A stretch of DNA of 24,798 nucleotides from JAYZDK01 sp964604165 (lineage in GTDB: Bacteria > Myxococcota_A > UBA796 > CAJQPC01). The translations under genes were made by a program, and so were the position numbers. The stretch lies in contig CAZRYF010000071.1 of assembly GCA_964604165.1 (NCBI GenBank), forward strand, positions 1 to 24,798, written 5' to 3'. Below, piece after piece: positions 8,767 to 16,299 of the stretch (within the stretch, counting starts at the first letter, position 1; each line of letters begins with the position of its first letter). The notes below the pieces were generated by a model, which was not told the origin of the DNA, did no database searches, and saw nothing but the letters and a program-made list of their open reading frames with translations.

Positions 8767-9525
8767 CTATTCCAGCTGGGAGGAGGCGCCCTGGGCGTTG
8801 CCTGAGGTGGCGTTCCGATAGATGACCGACCCCCCGACAAAGGGACCGAGCATTCCCTGGACGCTCTTGAAGTAGCGCTCGACGTTGGTGATGGTCCGCG
8901 CTGGAACCATGACAATGTCCCCACGCTGCAGGTAGACCATCTGGGAAAAGTCGGCCTTCTTGTAGATGGCATCCACATTCACAGAAAAAAGCTCCGGCTG
9001 GGCCATGCTCCCGCGGATCAAGAGAACGTTCTTGGTCTTTGCCGTCGGATTGATGCCACCAGTGCGGGTCAGGGCCTCCAGAATGGACAGGTCGTTTTCC
9101 ACCTGCAACACCGCAGGGTTTCGAACCTCTCCCAACACAAAGACCTTCTGGTTGCTCACCTTGACCACGTTCACCGCCACCGAAGGCTCGGTGTAGAAAC
9201 GGCGGAGGCCTTCCTCGAGGGTCGAAACCAGCTCCGGATAGGACAGTCCAGCAACGTCAATTCGGCCCACCAGGGGGTAGGTGATGACCCCATCCGGCGC
9301 GATTGTCACCTGCATGTCCATGTCCGGCTGGCGCCACAACTTGATGTCGATGACGTCCCCAGGCCCCAGGACGAAGTCCTCCGCTGCCGGAGGGCGCAGC
9401 ACGGGGACACCCGCGGATTCGGACACGTTCGGAGCCCGGGCTGCGCACCCGATTCCAAAGACCATCATCCAGACAAGCAGCTTTCCCATACCCCCAGAAT
9501 GACAAGCCGCGACCGCATCGTCCAT
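8767..9525 (-). CDS. Wza-like polysaccharide export lipoprotein
   Basis: 252 residues with a polysaccharide export domain (PF02563-type, ~50-123; LGPGDVIDIKLWRQPDM, YPLVGRI, PSVAVNVV) and one SLBB-like domain (~126-208; VFVLGEVRNPAVLQV, LTRTGGINPTA, RGDIVMVP). It should form the periplasmic/outer-membrane export channel. It is shorter than E. coli Wza (about 380 residues), consistent with fewer SLBB domains. The start is uncertain. ATG 9525 has AGGTGG 8 nt upstream but gives an acidic N-terminus. ATG 9489 gives a cleaner signal (MGKLLVWMMVFGIGC) but has only a G-run next to the start. Cys27 would be the lipidated residue, though the lipobox GIGC is weak. It appears to be the first gene of the left operon. 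Confidence 0.9.
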   Translation of the reverse strand: MDDAVAACHSGGMGKLLVWMMVFGIGCAARAPNVSESAGVPVLRPPAAEDFVLGPGDVIDIKLWRQPDMDMQVTIAPDGVITYPLVGRIDVAGLSYPELVSTLEEGLRRFYTEPSVAVNVVKVSNQKVFVLGEVRNPAVLQVENDLSILEALTRTGGINPTAKTKNVLLIRGSMAQPELFSVNVDAIYKKADFSQMVYLQRGDIVMVPARTITNVERYFKSVQGMLGPFVGGSVIYRNATSGNAQGASSQLE

Positions 9526-9621
9526 GTTTCGGGTCCACCTGCGATGTTGACAAGCCCTTGGCCAGGAACCGCGCAGAACCCCGCTCGACCGGGTAGGTTT
9601 GCAGTAGAGAATTCAACACCC

Positions 9622-10794
9622 GTGCGCCTTTTTTCCAGGATCATCGTCAGCTTCACCTTCCTGGCAGCCTCCGGCTGCTTGGGGTTGGACTACTACACCC
9701 CGGTCTATGACGACACGGCGGCTCAGTTTGGTGTACCTGAGGCGGATGCAGACGCAGACACCGATGCGGACTCCGATGCCGATCTGGCGCCCATCACCAT
9801 TGACTCGGTCACCCCGGACTACGGAACCAACGCCGGGGGCACACCCGTGCTCATCAAGGGCGGACCATTTGATACCTCTGCACAAGTGACCTTTGGCGGG
9901 GTGCCTGGAGTCGTGGCACCGAATGTCTCCTCCAACGAGATTCGGGTCATGACCCCTTCCAGCGCCGACGCTGGCAACGTGGATATCCAAGTCACCACGA
10001 ACAGCGGCCGGGGCACCCAGGAGGCCGGCTTCCGGTTTTTCCTGGACGGCACTGGCATGGCCGGTGCCCTGGGCTTTGTCTACTGGGCGCACTTTCTTGG
10101 GGACTACTGGAACAACGCTTCTGATTCCGGTGGGGCCTGGTGGTCGATTCTTAGCGATCCTGAGGAGCGGACCCTGCCCGAGCTCTTTTACGGCCCCAGC
10201 CTCGACACCTGCTATTCCAACCACGCGGGCGATGGCTACTACGTAGACGACCTGGAGGTGCCGATCACCACCTTGCGGGTGAACAACCGGGCCATCGTCC
10301 TCAACTGGGACGCGAGCCAGTACGCCTGGACCAAGGTGTTTGGGGTGGGTGACTTCGTCCAGAGCGCGAACTACGACCTGGACACGATCTCAGCAGGCGC
10401 CTACCCGGAGTTCGCTGTCGGCAACTTCGCCCGCACCCCGTCCACCTTCCTGCTGGCCAGCCCGAACCTCAACACCCTCAGCTACCTTCGACAGCAGGAT
10501 CTGACCTTCCAGTGGACCCAGGCCACCGCGGACGAGATGCTGCTGGTGCTGACCCGCATGCAGGACGTCGGGGGAACCACCACCCCCCAGGAGACCGTCA
10601 CCTGCCGCATTTCCAACACCGGCAACGGAGGTTCGTTTACCGTGCCCACGAGCGTGTGGGCCGGCTGGGGAGGCGACTACCTGGAAGTAGACATCGCTGC
10701 GCTGACCTATGCCGCCGGCTCCTTGCCATTCAACAACGCAAACTCCGGCGTCGTCGGTGCCTACTGGCTGATCGGCGCTGCATTCATGCAGTAG
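9622..10794 (+). CDS. IPT/TIG-domain surface lipoprotein
   Basis: 390 residues from a GTG start at 9622. I chose it because it places a basic, hydrophobic signal (MRLFSRIIVSFTFLAASGC) at the N-terminus with Cys19 in a plausible lipobox; the frame stays open upstream to 9499 but that part looks non-coding and would overlap the wza-like gene. After Cys comes an acidic D/A repeat linker (residues 41-54), then an IPT/TIG immunoglobulin-like domain (~57-140; ITIDSVTPDYGTNAGGTPV, VTFGGVPG). Residues ~145-390 are rich in Trp/Tyr/Gly and beta-prone but belong to no family I recognise. It probably sits on the outer membrane. It lies 11 nt before the WecG-type gene, so the two are likely co-transcribed. 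Its function is unknown; binding to the surface glycan is only a contextual guess. Confidence 0.78.
   Translation: MRLFSRIIVSFTFLAASGCLGLDYYTPVYDDTAAQFGVPEADADADTDADSDADLAPITIDSVTPDYGTNAGGTPVLIKGGPFDTSAQVTFGGVPGVVAPNVSSNEIRVMTPSSADAGNVDIQVTTNSGRGTQEAGFRFFLDGTGMAGALGFVYWAHFLGDYWNNASDSGGAWWSILSDPEERTLPELFYGPSLDTCYSNHAGDGYYVDDLEVPITTLRVNNRAIVLNWDASQYAWTKVFGVGDFVQSANYDLDTISAGAYPEFAVGNFARTPSTFLLASPNLNTLSYLRQQDLTFQWTQATADEMLLVLTRMQDVGGTTTPQETVTCRISNTGNGGSFTVPTSVWAGWGGDYLEVDIAALTYAAGSLPFNNANSGVVGAYWLIGAAFMQ
9740..9783 (+). repeat. GA(C/T)GC(A/G/C) codon repeat encoding a D/A linker
   Basis: Short low-complexity run of alternating Asp and Ala codons (with Thr/Ser at two places) just after the lipobox of the IPT/TIG lipoprotein. 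It encodes an acidic flexible spacer between the lipid anchor and the folded domains. Similar acidic linkers follow the Cys in the MopE-repeat lipoprotein nearby. Confidence 0.7.
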
Positions 10795-10805
10795 CGATCG
10801 AGCAC

Positions 10806-11555
10806 TTGGAGAGAACCTGGGTCCTGGGCCTGCCCCTGGATGTGCTGAACCGGGACGGGTTGCTCCGGGCGGTATCCGAACTGGTGGACAGGGGAGCCGG
10901 CGGACAGGTGGCCTACCTCAATGTGCACGTGGCCAACCGGGCCGCCACGGATGAGCACCTGGCAGATCTTCTTGCGAGCTGCGACCTGGTCTACTGCGAT
11001 GGGGACGGCGTTCGGCGCGCGGCCCGGTGGCTCGGGGCGGATGTGCCGGAGCGCATGACCGGCGCAGACTGGATCTGGGATCTGGCCGCCTTGGCCGAAC
11101 GACAGGACTGGCGCATCTTCTGGCTGGGGGGAGAGCCCAAGGTGACGGCGGCAGCAGCCCTGGAGCTTCAGGCCCGGCACCCGGGGCTGGAGATCCAGAC
11201 AGAACATGGATTCCACCCGCCCGAGGACATGCCTGCGCTGGTGGAGCGCATCCAGGCTGCAAGACCCCATGTCGTGCTTGTGGGAATGGGGACCCCCCTG
11301 CAAGAGCGGTGGATGAAGGAGCACCACGCAGCCCTCGCGCCAGCGGTGGTGTGGTGTCTCGGCGCGACGGCGGATTTTGTCTCGGGAAACCTCTCCCGGG
11401 GCCCCGCGTGGCTGCACACCCGCCAGGAGTGGCTCGCCCGCCTCCTGACCGAGCCCGGGCGGCTCTGGAAGCGGTACCTTCTGGGCAACGCCATCTTCGG
11501 GATTCGTCTGCTTCGGGCGGGTCGTTCCCCACAAAGAAGGGACCGCGTGCAGTAG
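10806..11555 (+). CDS. WecG/TagA/CpsF-family glycosyltransferase
   Basis: 249 residues. The family transfers a sugar (for example ManNAc or ManNAcA) onto a lipid-linked first sugar in enterobacterial common antigen, wall teichoic acid or capsule synthesis. Motifs: YLNVHVAN (37-44), LVYCDGDGV with the likely catalytic Asp65 (61-69), IFWLGGEP (104-111), VGMGTPLQERW (159-169), GATADFVSGNLSRGP (186-200) and the C-terminal EWLARLLTEPGRLWKRYL (208-225). The length matches the family. No ATG or GTG precedes the conserved core after the previous stop; the best start is TTG at 10806, 11 nt after that stop, with a poor ribosome binding site, so coupling is likely. GTG 10842 would remove the first conserved strand. 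It probably adds the second sugar after the phosphoglycosyl transferase of the divergent operon (inference). Confidence 0.88.
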   Translation: MERTWVLGLPLDVLNRDGLLRAVSELVDRGAGGQVAYLNVHVANRAATDEHLADLLASCDLVYCDGDGVRRAARWLGADVPERMTGADWIWDLAALAERQDWRIFWLGGEPKVTAAAALELQARHPGLEIQTEHGFHPPEDMPALVERIQAARPHVVLVGMGTPLQERWMKEHHAALAPAVVWCLGATADFVSGNLSRGPAWLHTRQEWLARLLTEPGRLWKRYLLGNAIFGIRLLRAGRSPQRRDRVQ

Positions 11556-11567
11556 ACTCGGCGCACC

Positions 11568-13865
11568 ATGCGCACCTGCTCCACGCTCTCGTCCACCCTC
11601 CTGGCTCTTCCCCTCTTGATCGCGGTTTCGGCTTGCCGCGACGCCCCCAAGGACTCCGGGGGAGACTCCAGCGACACCCAGCAGGAGGACACCCAGCAGG
11701 AGGACACGGGCACCGACTCAGACGGCGACGGGTTTGGCGCGGCGGTGGACTGCGACGACGAAAACAGTGCGGTGCACCCGGAGGCCGACGAGGTCTGCGA
11801 CGGAGTGGACAACAACTGTGATGGCGCGGTGGACGAAGACAGCGCCGTGGATGCGACGAGCTGGTTCACCGACGCCGACGGAGACGGTTACGGGGATGAC
11901 AGATCCACACGCACCTCCTGCGACCAGCCCGCGGGCACGTCTGTCCTGGGCGGCGACTGCGACGATGCGGACGCGCGTTTTCATCCTGGGGCCCGCGAGG
12001 AGGACTGCGACGACCCCACCGACTGGAATTGCGACGGGTCCGTGGGCTTTGCCGATGTGGACGGAGATGGTTTTGCCGCCTGCGCAGACTGCGATGACGG
12101 GGACGCTGCCGTGAATGAGGAGAGTGTGGAGACCTGCAACGACGTGGACGACGACTGCGACGGCGACATCGACGAGGACGCAAGCGATGCCCCCACCTGG
12201 TACGGCGACTCCGACGGTGACACCTACGGAGGCTCCCAGTACACGGCAAGCGCCTGCACAGCCCCCGATGGATTTGTGGCCAACAGTGACGACTGCGACG
12301 ACCTGGATGCGACCAGCTACCCGGGGGCGGCCGAAGTCTGTGATGGGGCGGACAACGACTGCGACAGCGCCGTGGACGAGGGCGTGCAGTCCACCTGGTA
12401 CGCCGACGCGGATGGCGACGGCTACGGGGACTCTGCCACTTCCGCAGAAGACTGCACCGCCCCGGCTGGGTTCACGGGCAACGGGGATGACTGCGACGAC
12501 ACGTCGGCGGCCACCAACCCCATGGCCTACGAGATCTGCGACGGAACAGACAACGACTGCGACGGCACCACCGATGAGGACGATGCGGTCAACACCTCCA
12601 CCTACTACGCCGACGGCGATGGAGACGGCTACGGAGACGCGGCCAGCACCGCAGACGCCTGCGCTGCCCCGGCGGGCCATGTCACCAACAGCGACGACTG
12701 CGACGACACCCTGGCCGGAGTGAACCCGGGGGCCACGGAGACCTGCGACTCCATCGACAACGACTGCGACGGCCTCGCGGACGAAGACGATGCTTCGGAT
12801 GCGGGCACCTGGTACGGCGACATGGATGGAGACGGCTACGGCGGGACCTGGCTGACCACCACCGCCTGCACCCAGCCCGCCGGGTATGCAGCCAGCGCGG
12901 GGGACTGCAACGACACGGAGGCAGGCGTGAACCCAGGCGCCTCGGAGACCTGCAACAGCCTGGACGACAACTGCAACGGCACCGTGGACGAGGGCGCAGA
13001 GAGCACCTGGTATGCAGACAGCGACAACGACGGCTACGGCGACGCCGCCAGCGCCACCACTTCCTGCACCCAGCCCAGCGGATCCGTCGCAGACGCAACG
13101 GACTGCGACGACACCGAGGCCACGGTGAACCCCGGCGGTACCGAGATCTGCGACACCCTCGACAACGACTGCAACGGCACCGTCGATGATGGCGTAGGGA
13201 CCCTTGGCAGCGCATCCAGCTGTGCTGCAGGTTCCTGCCAGGCCATCCTCACCGCAAGCCCCACAGCGGTGGACGGAAGCTACTGGGTGGACCCTCTGGG
13301 CACCGGCGCCTTCCAGGTGTACTGCGACATGACCGTGGACGACGGAGGCTGGACCCTGGTGGCCAGCGTGAGCAGCAGCAACCAGAACCACTGGGGCTCC
13401 ACCACCGAAACGAACATCTCCTCGACGGACTACCCCATCCCCTACGAGTCCACCCAGGCCGGCCGCAAGATGTCGGATGACGCGGTGAAGGCCCTGGCCT
13501 CCGAGAACGTGTTTCGCGTGGAGGTGGCCACCGCATTGGCCCACGAGGGCGACAGCGGATTCAGCTACAGCAACTTCTTCAAGTACAGCACCCCAAGCGA
13601 GTTCTCCTTCAACTCACTTGGCGGTTCAGGCGCTTCCATGATCTGGACCTCTCATTCCTACCCCTACGCCTGGGAGGAAGACGGCGGGGGTGACGGATAC
13701 TCCTTCGGCTGCAGCACCAGCTACGCCGTGTTCGACAACCACGCGAGCAACTGCGGCTCCGGTCTCTGGTACAGCTCCGCCTACGGTGGCGAGCGCGTGC
13801 TGTTCGGCTACGGCCCCACCAACGGAATCTACCCGAACCAGGCCGGGTATATGTGGGTGCGGTAG
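11568..13865 (+). CDS. Lipoprotein with eight MopE-type metal-motif repeats and a fibrinogen-like C-terminus
   Basis: 765 residues. The signal peptide ends in lipobox VSAC (Cys23), followed by an acidic Gln/Thr/Asp linker (24-50). Residues ~49-541 hold about eight repeats of ~57-60 residues, each built from DxDGDGYGD, DCDDxxxxxxPGA and CDxxDNDCDGxxDE elements; unit two is degenerate. This is the MopE-like putative metal-binding repeat; the D-x-D-x-D-G spacing suggests calcium (inference). Residues ~552-765 resemble a fibrinogen/intelectin-like domain: DGSYWVDPLGTGAFQVYCDM then DDGGWTLVAS, a fold often used for carbohydrate or acetyl-group recognition. It probably acts as a long cell-surface adhesin or lectin. 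It starts 12 nt after the glycosyltransferase stop with no clear ribosome binding site, so the gene is likely coupled. Binding to the polysaccharide made by its neighbours is a contextual inference. Confidence 0.9.
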   Translation: MRTCSTLSSTLLALPLLIAVSACRDAPKDSGGDSSDTQQEDTQQEDTGTDSDGDGFGAAVDCDDENSAVHPEADEVCDGVDNNCDGAVDEDSAVDATSWFTDADGDGYGDDRSTRTSCDQPAGTSVLGGDCDDADARFHPGAREEDCDDPTDWNCDGSVGFADVDGDGFAACADCDDGDAAVNEESVETCNDVDDDCDGDIDEDASDAPTWYGDSDGDTYGGSQYTASACTAPDGFVANSDDCDDLDATSYPGAAEVCDGADNDCDSAVDEGVQSTWYADADGDGYGDSATSAEDCTAPAGFTGNGDDCDDTSAATNPMAYEICDGTDNDCDGTTDEDDAVNTSTYYADGDGDGYGDAASTADACAAPAGHVTNSDDCDDTLAGVNPGATETCDSIDNDCDGLADEDDASDAGTWYGDMDGDGYGGTWLTTTACTQPAGYAASAGDCNDTEAGVNPGASETCNSLDDNCNGTVDEGAESTWYADSDNDGYGDAASATTSCTQPSGSVADATDCDDTEATVNPGGTEICDTLDNDCNGTVDDGVGTLGSASSCAAGSCQAILTASPTAVDGSYWVDPLGTGAFQVYCDMTVDDGGWTLVASVSSSNQNHWGSTTETNISSTDYPIPYESTQAGRKMSDDAVKALASENVFRVEVATALAHEGDSGFSYSNFFKYSTPSEFSFNSLGGSGASMIWTSHSYPYAWEEDGGGDGYSFGCSTSYAVFDNHASNCGSGLWYSSAYGGERVLFGYGPTNGIYPNQAGYMWVR
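11673..11707 (+). repeat. Perfect 15-nt direct tandem repeat
   Basis: Two exact copies of a 15-nt unit (acacccagcaggagg, from 11674 and 11689) plus four bases of a third lie in the linker of the MopE-repeat lipoprotein. They encode TQQED twice. The unit is a multiple of three, so slippage would change linker length without breaking the frame. Confidence 0.85.
11712..13190 (+). repeat. Degenerate ~175-nt tandem repeat region encoding MopE-type units
   Basis: About eight imperfect units of roughly 170-180 nt, each giving one metal-motif repeat with two or more Cys. Recurrent codon blocks such as gacggctacgg and tgcgacgac recur with near-identical wording, so recombination between units could change repeat number. 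Long open frames on the opposite strand here are by-products of this repetitive composition. Confidence 0.85.
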
Positions 13866-13869
13866 GTCA

Positions 13870-13921
13870 GATCGGCCCGTTTCAGGGGGGATGGCCTATC
13901 TCCCCACCAGGCTGGCCGATC
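13870..13921. terminator. Nested inverted repeat between convergent genes, possible bidirectional terminator
   Basis: An inner hairpin pairs 13885-13892 with 13898-13905 (eight pairs, one G-T, five-base loop). An outer 8-nt perfect inverted repeat pairs gatcggcc (13870-13877) with ggccgatc (13914-13921) and reaches into the DUF362 stop codon. The position between two converging operons fits a shared terminator. No T-run follows on either strand, so it is not a classical intrinsic terminator. Confidence 0.4.
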
Positions 13922-15182
13922 AGCGACGGGAGTTCCTCTCCCACAACCCCCGCACCGCCACCCTGTACCGCTCGATCTGCCGCGTGAGGTGTCCCGGTTC
14001 CCCTACCAACGAGATCTTGTCGTCCGGGCAGACCCACCAGCAGTACATGCAGCCAATGCAGTCTGGCAATATAGTCTTGACGCCGATCTCCTCCACGGAC
14101 AATCCAGTGGGACAGGCCTCGGCGCACCCGTTGCAGGGACCGCAATCCGTGTCGATTCGGGACACGCCGGTCACGGTGTCGCCTGCCAGGCTGTACACGT
14201 CCTGCACCACCCCGAAACGGTAGGCGCTCCTTAGGAGCGGCCCCTCTACCAGCAGAGGCTGCACCGCCTGTTTGAGGCGCCGCAGTGCCGGGGCCTCCGC
14301 CAGCCGGGCCAGGCGGGACCGCGCCGGTGGCAGTCGAATATCGTGGATCCGGTCCACCTCGGCCGCCACGGATGTGACCAGTCCCTGGGACACCGACCCG
14401 GCCTCCAGGGCCACCACAAGAGCCGGCACCTGCGCTGGGTCCAGCCCCAACAAGTTGCAGACCGCGAGGTCCGTCACGAAGACCGAGTCCGACACCAGCA
14501 CCCGCCCCAACCGGAACGGCTCCCCGTCCCCGGGGCCGTTGCCCTCCATGCCGATCACCCCGTCCACAAAGACAAGGTCGGGCACCACCGACTCGTTCAA
14601 GGCGTGGATGTTCGCGGCCAACGCAGAATGCACCTGCCGCTTGTCCTGGCCCCGCACGATGCCCACCCAGTTCTTCATGGCGCAGGAAAGCACCATCTCC
14701 GCGTGGGTCTTCACCGTGGGCACCGAAATCAGGCAGTCGGCCTCCAACACGTCCCGGGACACCTGCGGAATCGCACCAGCCTCCAGGGGGAGCGGCAGCC
14801 CTTCCCTCTCGTTGAGATTCAACAGCGCAACTCCGTAGCGCTCTGCCAGACGATCCACCCGCAGCCGGGCAAATCCATCGATCCCCCGGCGGTCCACCCC
14901 CACGTTGGCACCATCCGCAAGCACCACCTCCGTGTAGCCTCGGCCCTGAAGCCCCTCGATGAGTGCCGCCAACACACGCAAGTCCGTGCTGTTCCCCACC
15001 AGTGCCACCAAGTCGTTGTTCAGGTTCGGCTTCAAGAGAATTCGCGCATCCGGCTCCAGGGGAAGCCGGTGGGCAAAAGCATCGAGCCCTTCCTCCACCG
15101 CCGCGAAGATCTCCTCCCGTGTCCAGGCGGCATGCACCTGGAGGCGCCCCTCCTCAAACCTGTGCTCCGCCAGATAGGCCAT
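13920..15182 (-). CDS. DUF362 protein with two 4Fe-4S ferredoxin motifs
   Basis: 420 residues. Residues ~45-270 carry DUF362 hallmarks: ILLKPNLN (48-55), VVLADGANVG (86-95), LISVPTVKTHAEMVLSCAMKNWVG (151-174, split: VPTVKTH then MKNWVG), and FVDGVIGMEGNGP (205-217). Two C-x2-C-x2-C-x3-C-P motifs follow, with Cys 347, 350, 353 and 357 and Cys 375, 378, 381 and 385, typical of two 4Fe-4S clusters. No signal peptide is evident, so it should be cytoplasmic. DUF362 has no firmly known reaction; a redox or radical-type role is suggested only by the clusters. It is the last gene of the right operon, starting 3 nt after the GT4 stop, which ties it to glycan synthesis by position. It ends in an inverted repeat. 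Confidence 0.88.
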   Translation of the reverse strand: MAYLAEHRFEEGRLQVHAAWTREEIFAAVEEGLDAFAHRLPLEPDARILLKPNLNNDLVALVGNSTDLRVLAALIEGLQGRGYTEVVLADGANVGVDRRGIDGFARLRVDRLAERYGVALLNLNEREGLPLPLEAGAIPQVSRDVLEADCLISVPTVKTHAEMVLSCAMKNWVGIVRGQDKRQVHSALAANIHALNESVVPDLVFVDGVIGMEGNGPGDGEPFRLGRVLVSDSVFVTDLAVCNLLGLDPAQVPALVVALEAGSVSQGLVTSVAAEVDRIHDIRLPPARSRLARLAEAPALRRLKQAVQPLLVEGPLLRSAYRFGVVQDVYSLAGDTVTGVSRIDTDCGPCNGCAEACPTGLSVEEIGVKTILPDCIGCMYCWWVCPDDKISLVGEPGHLTRQIERYRVAVRGLWERNSRR

Positions 15183-15185
15183 GCC

Positions 15186-16283
15186 CTATTCTGCCGCGGA
15201 CCGGCTCTTTTGTGCGACCTGCGAGAGAAGAGACTCGTACCGGGCCCACACCTCGTCCCACCGGTAGTGGGTCTCCACGAACGCCCGCCCTTCCTCCCCC
15301 AGGCGTGCCCGCAGGTCCGAGTCATCCATCAGGGCCATCATCGCCTGGCGCAGTCCGTCCACATCCCCCATCGCAACGGGCATTCCAATCCCTCCGCACG
15401 CCTCACGCACCGCCGGCTGGTCAAACCAGATCACCGGCTTTCCGCAGGCCATCGCCTCAATGGCCGTGTACCCAAACCCCTCCTCCATCAGGCTGGGAAA
15501 GACCACCACGTCCGCCTGCTGGTAGTAGCTTGCGAGGTCCGGGACCTCCCCCAGAATACGGGCGGGCTGCTCGTAGGATTGAATCAGGAGTTGATCCCTG
15601 AAAATCGGGTCATCCACTGCCCCCACAATTGTCAGGTGGGCACGGGTCTTGTAGTCCCGCCTAAGGCGCGCAAGTGCATCCAGGGCCAGATGCTGCCCCT
15701 TGCCGGGCAGGATGCGGGAAGGGCAAGAGAAGTGGACCGTGGAGTCCGTCTCCTTCGGTGGCTCCACGGAGTCCGCAGACCGAAACAGCTCCAGGTCGAC
15801 CCCATTGTGAATGACCTCCACCCAGTCCGGCCGGATGCCCCTCCGCTCCAGAGACACCCGCGCCGCCTCAGAGACGGCCACCACCGCATCGGCGCGGCCA
15901 CAGCGCTTTCGGTAAAACAGCTCCCTTGCTCGGCTCTTCCAGGTTCTCTGGGCCGTCCCGAAATTCAGGTCATGGATGATAAGGACCAGAGGCGACCGGG
16001 CCGCGTGTACCTCCACGGAGTTGCCCAACACCACATCCGGTCGAAACCTCTTCTCCTCCTTCAGGGCCGCTGCCAGAATCCGGGCCCACCCTTCCAAAGG
16101 GGAGCAACCCATGAGGTCCACAGCCGTGGCTTCCGGCGGGACCAGGTCCCGACCCCGCCGATACCCCACCACCAATCGCACCTCGTGTCGTCTCCGGGCC
16201 CGGGCATAGAGCTGCTCGAAGACCGTCTCCGTGCCGGAGCGAACATCCGGAGGAAACCGCCGAGCGACCAGGAGCAGGCGCAT
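15186..16283 (-). CDS. GT4-family glycosyltransferase
   Basis: 365 residues from ATG 16283, starting MRLLLVARRFPPDVRSGTE, the usual first strand and Gly-rich loop of GT-B enzymes. The frame extends ten codons upstream to a TTG, but that would overlap the preceding stop codon. Motifs: HDL (His104), VIHNGVD (157-163), SRILPGKGQHLALDAL (189-204), ADVVVFPSLMEEGFGYTAIEAMACGKPV (258-283; E268 and E276 are the E-x7-E nucleotide-sugar motif). It should transfer a sugar from a nucleotide or lipid donor with retention at the cytoplasmic side of the membrane; the sugar is unknown. It lies 16 nt after the metal permease and 3 nt before the DUF362 gene. It is the only GT4 in the window and a candidate to extend the repeat unit started by the phosphoglycosyl transferase (inference). 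Confidence 0.9.
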   Translation of the reverse strand: MRLLLVARRFPPDVRSGTETVFEQLYARARRRHEVRLVVGYRRGRDLVPPEATAVDLMGCSPLEGWARILAAALKEEKRFRPDVVLGNSVEVHAARSPLVLIIHDLNFGTAQRTWKSRARELFYRKRCGRADAVVAVSEAARVSLERRGIRPDWVEVIHNGVDLELFRSADSVEPPKETDSTVHFSCPSRILPGKGQHLALDALARLRRDYKTRAHLTIVGAVDDPIFRDQLLIQSYEQPARILGEVPDLASYYQQADVVVFPSLMEEGFGYTAIEAMACGKPVIWFDQPAVREACGGIGMPVAMGDVDGLRQAMMALMDDSDLRARLGEEGRAFVETHYRWDEVWARYESLLSQVAQKSRSAAE

Positions 16284-16299
16284 CGAAAACGAACCCCGC

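Noticed and set aside
9547..9552. Perfect TTGACA in the divergent region between the export operon and the IPT/TIG gene
   Set aside because: No -10-like hexamer occurs 15-19 nt downstream, the area being GC-rich, so I do not call a promoter.
9499..9621. Upstream extension of the IPT/TIG lipoprotein to an ATG at 9499
   Set aside because: It would overlap the wza-like start and bury the lipoprotein signal behind 41 unlikely residues; GTG 9622 gives a proper signal peptide.
10512..10805. N-terminal extension of the WecG-type frame into the preceding gene
   Set aside because: This part is the out-of-frame reading of the IPT/TIG gene; conserved family sequence begins only after 10806.
11712..13190. 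Possible CRISPR array because of regular repeats
   Set aside because: Units are imperfect, ~175 nt, wholly coding and without short identical repeats separated by unique spacers.
11718..13544. 608-codon open frame on the minus strand
   Set aside because: It mirrors the repeat units of the MopE-type gene, giving a monotonous Val/Gly/Ala translation; the plus strand has the signal peptide and domains.
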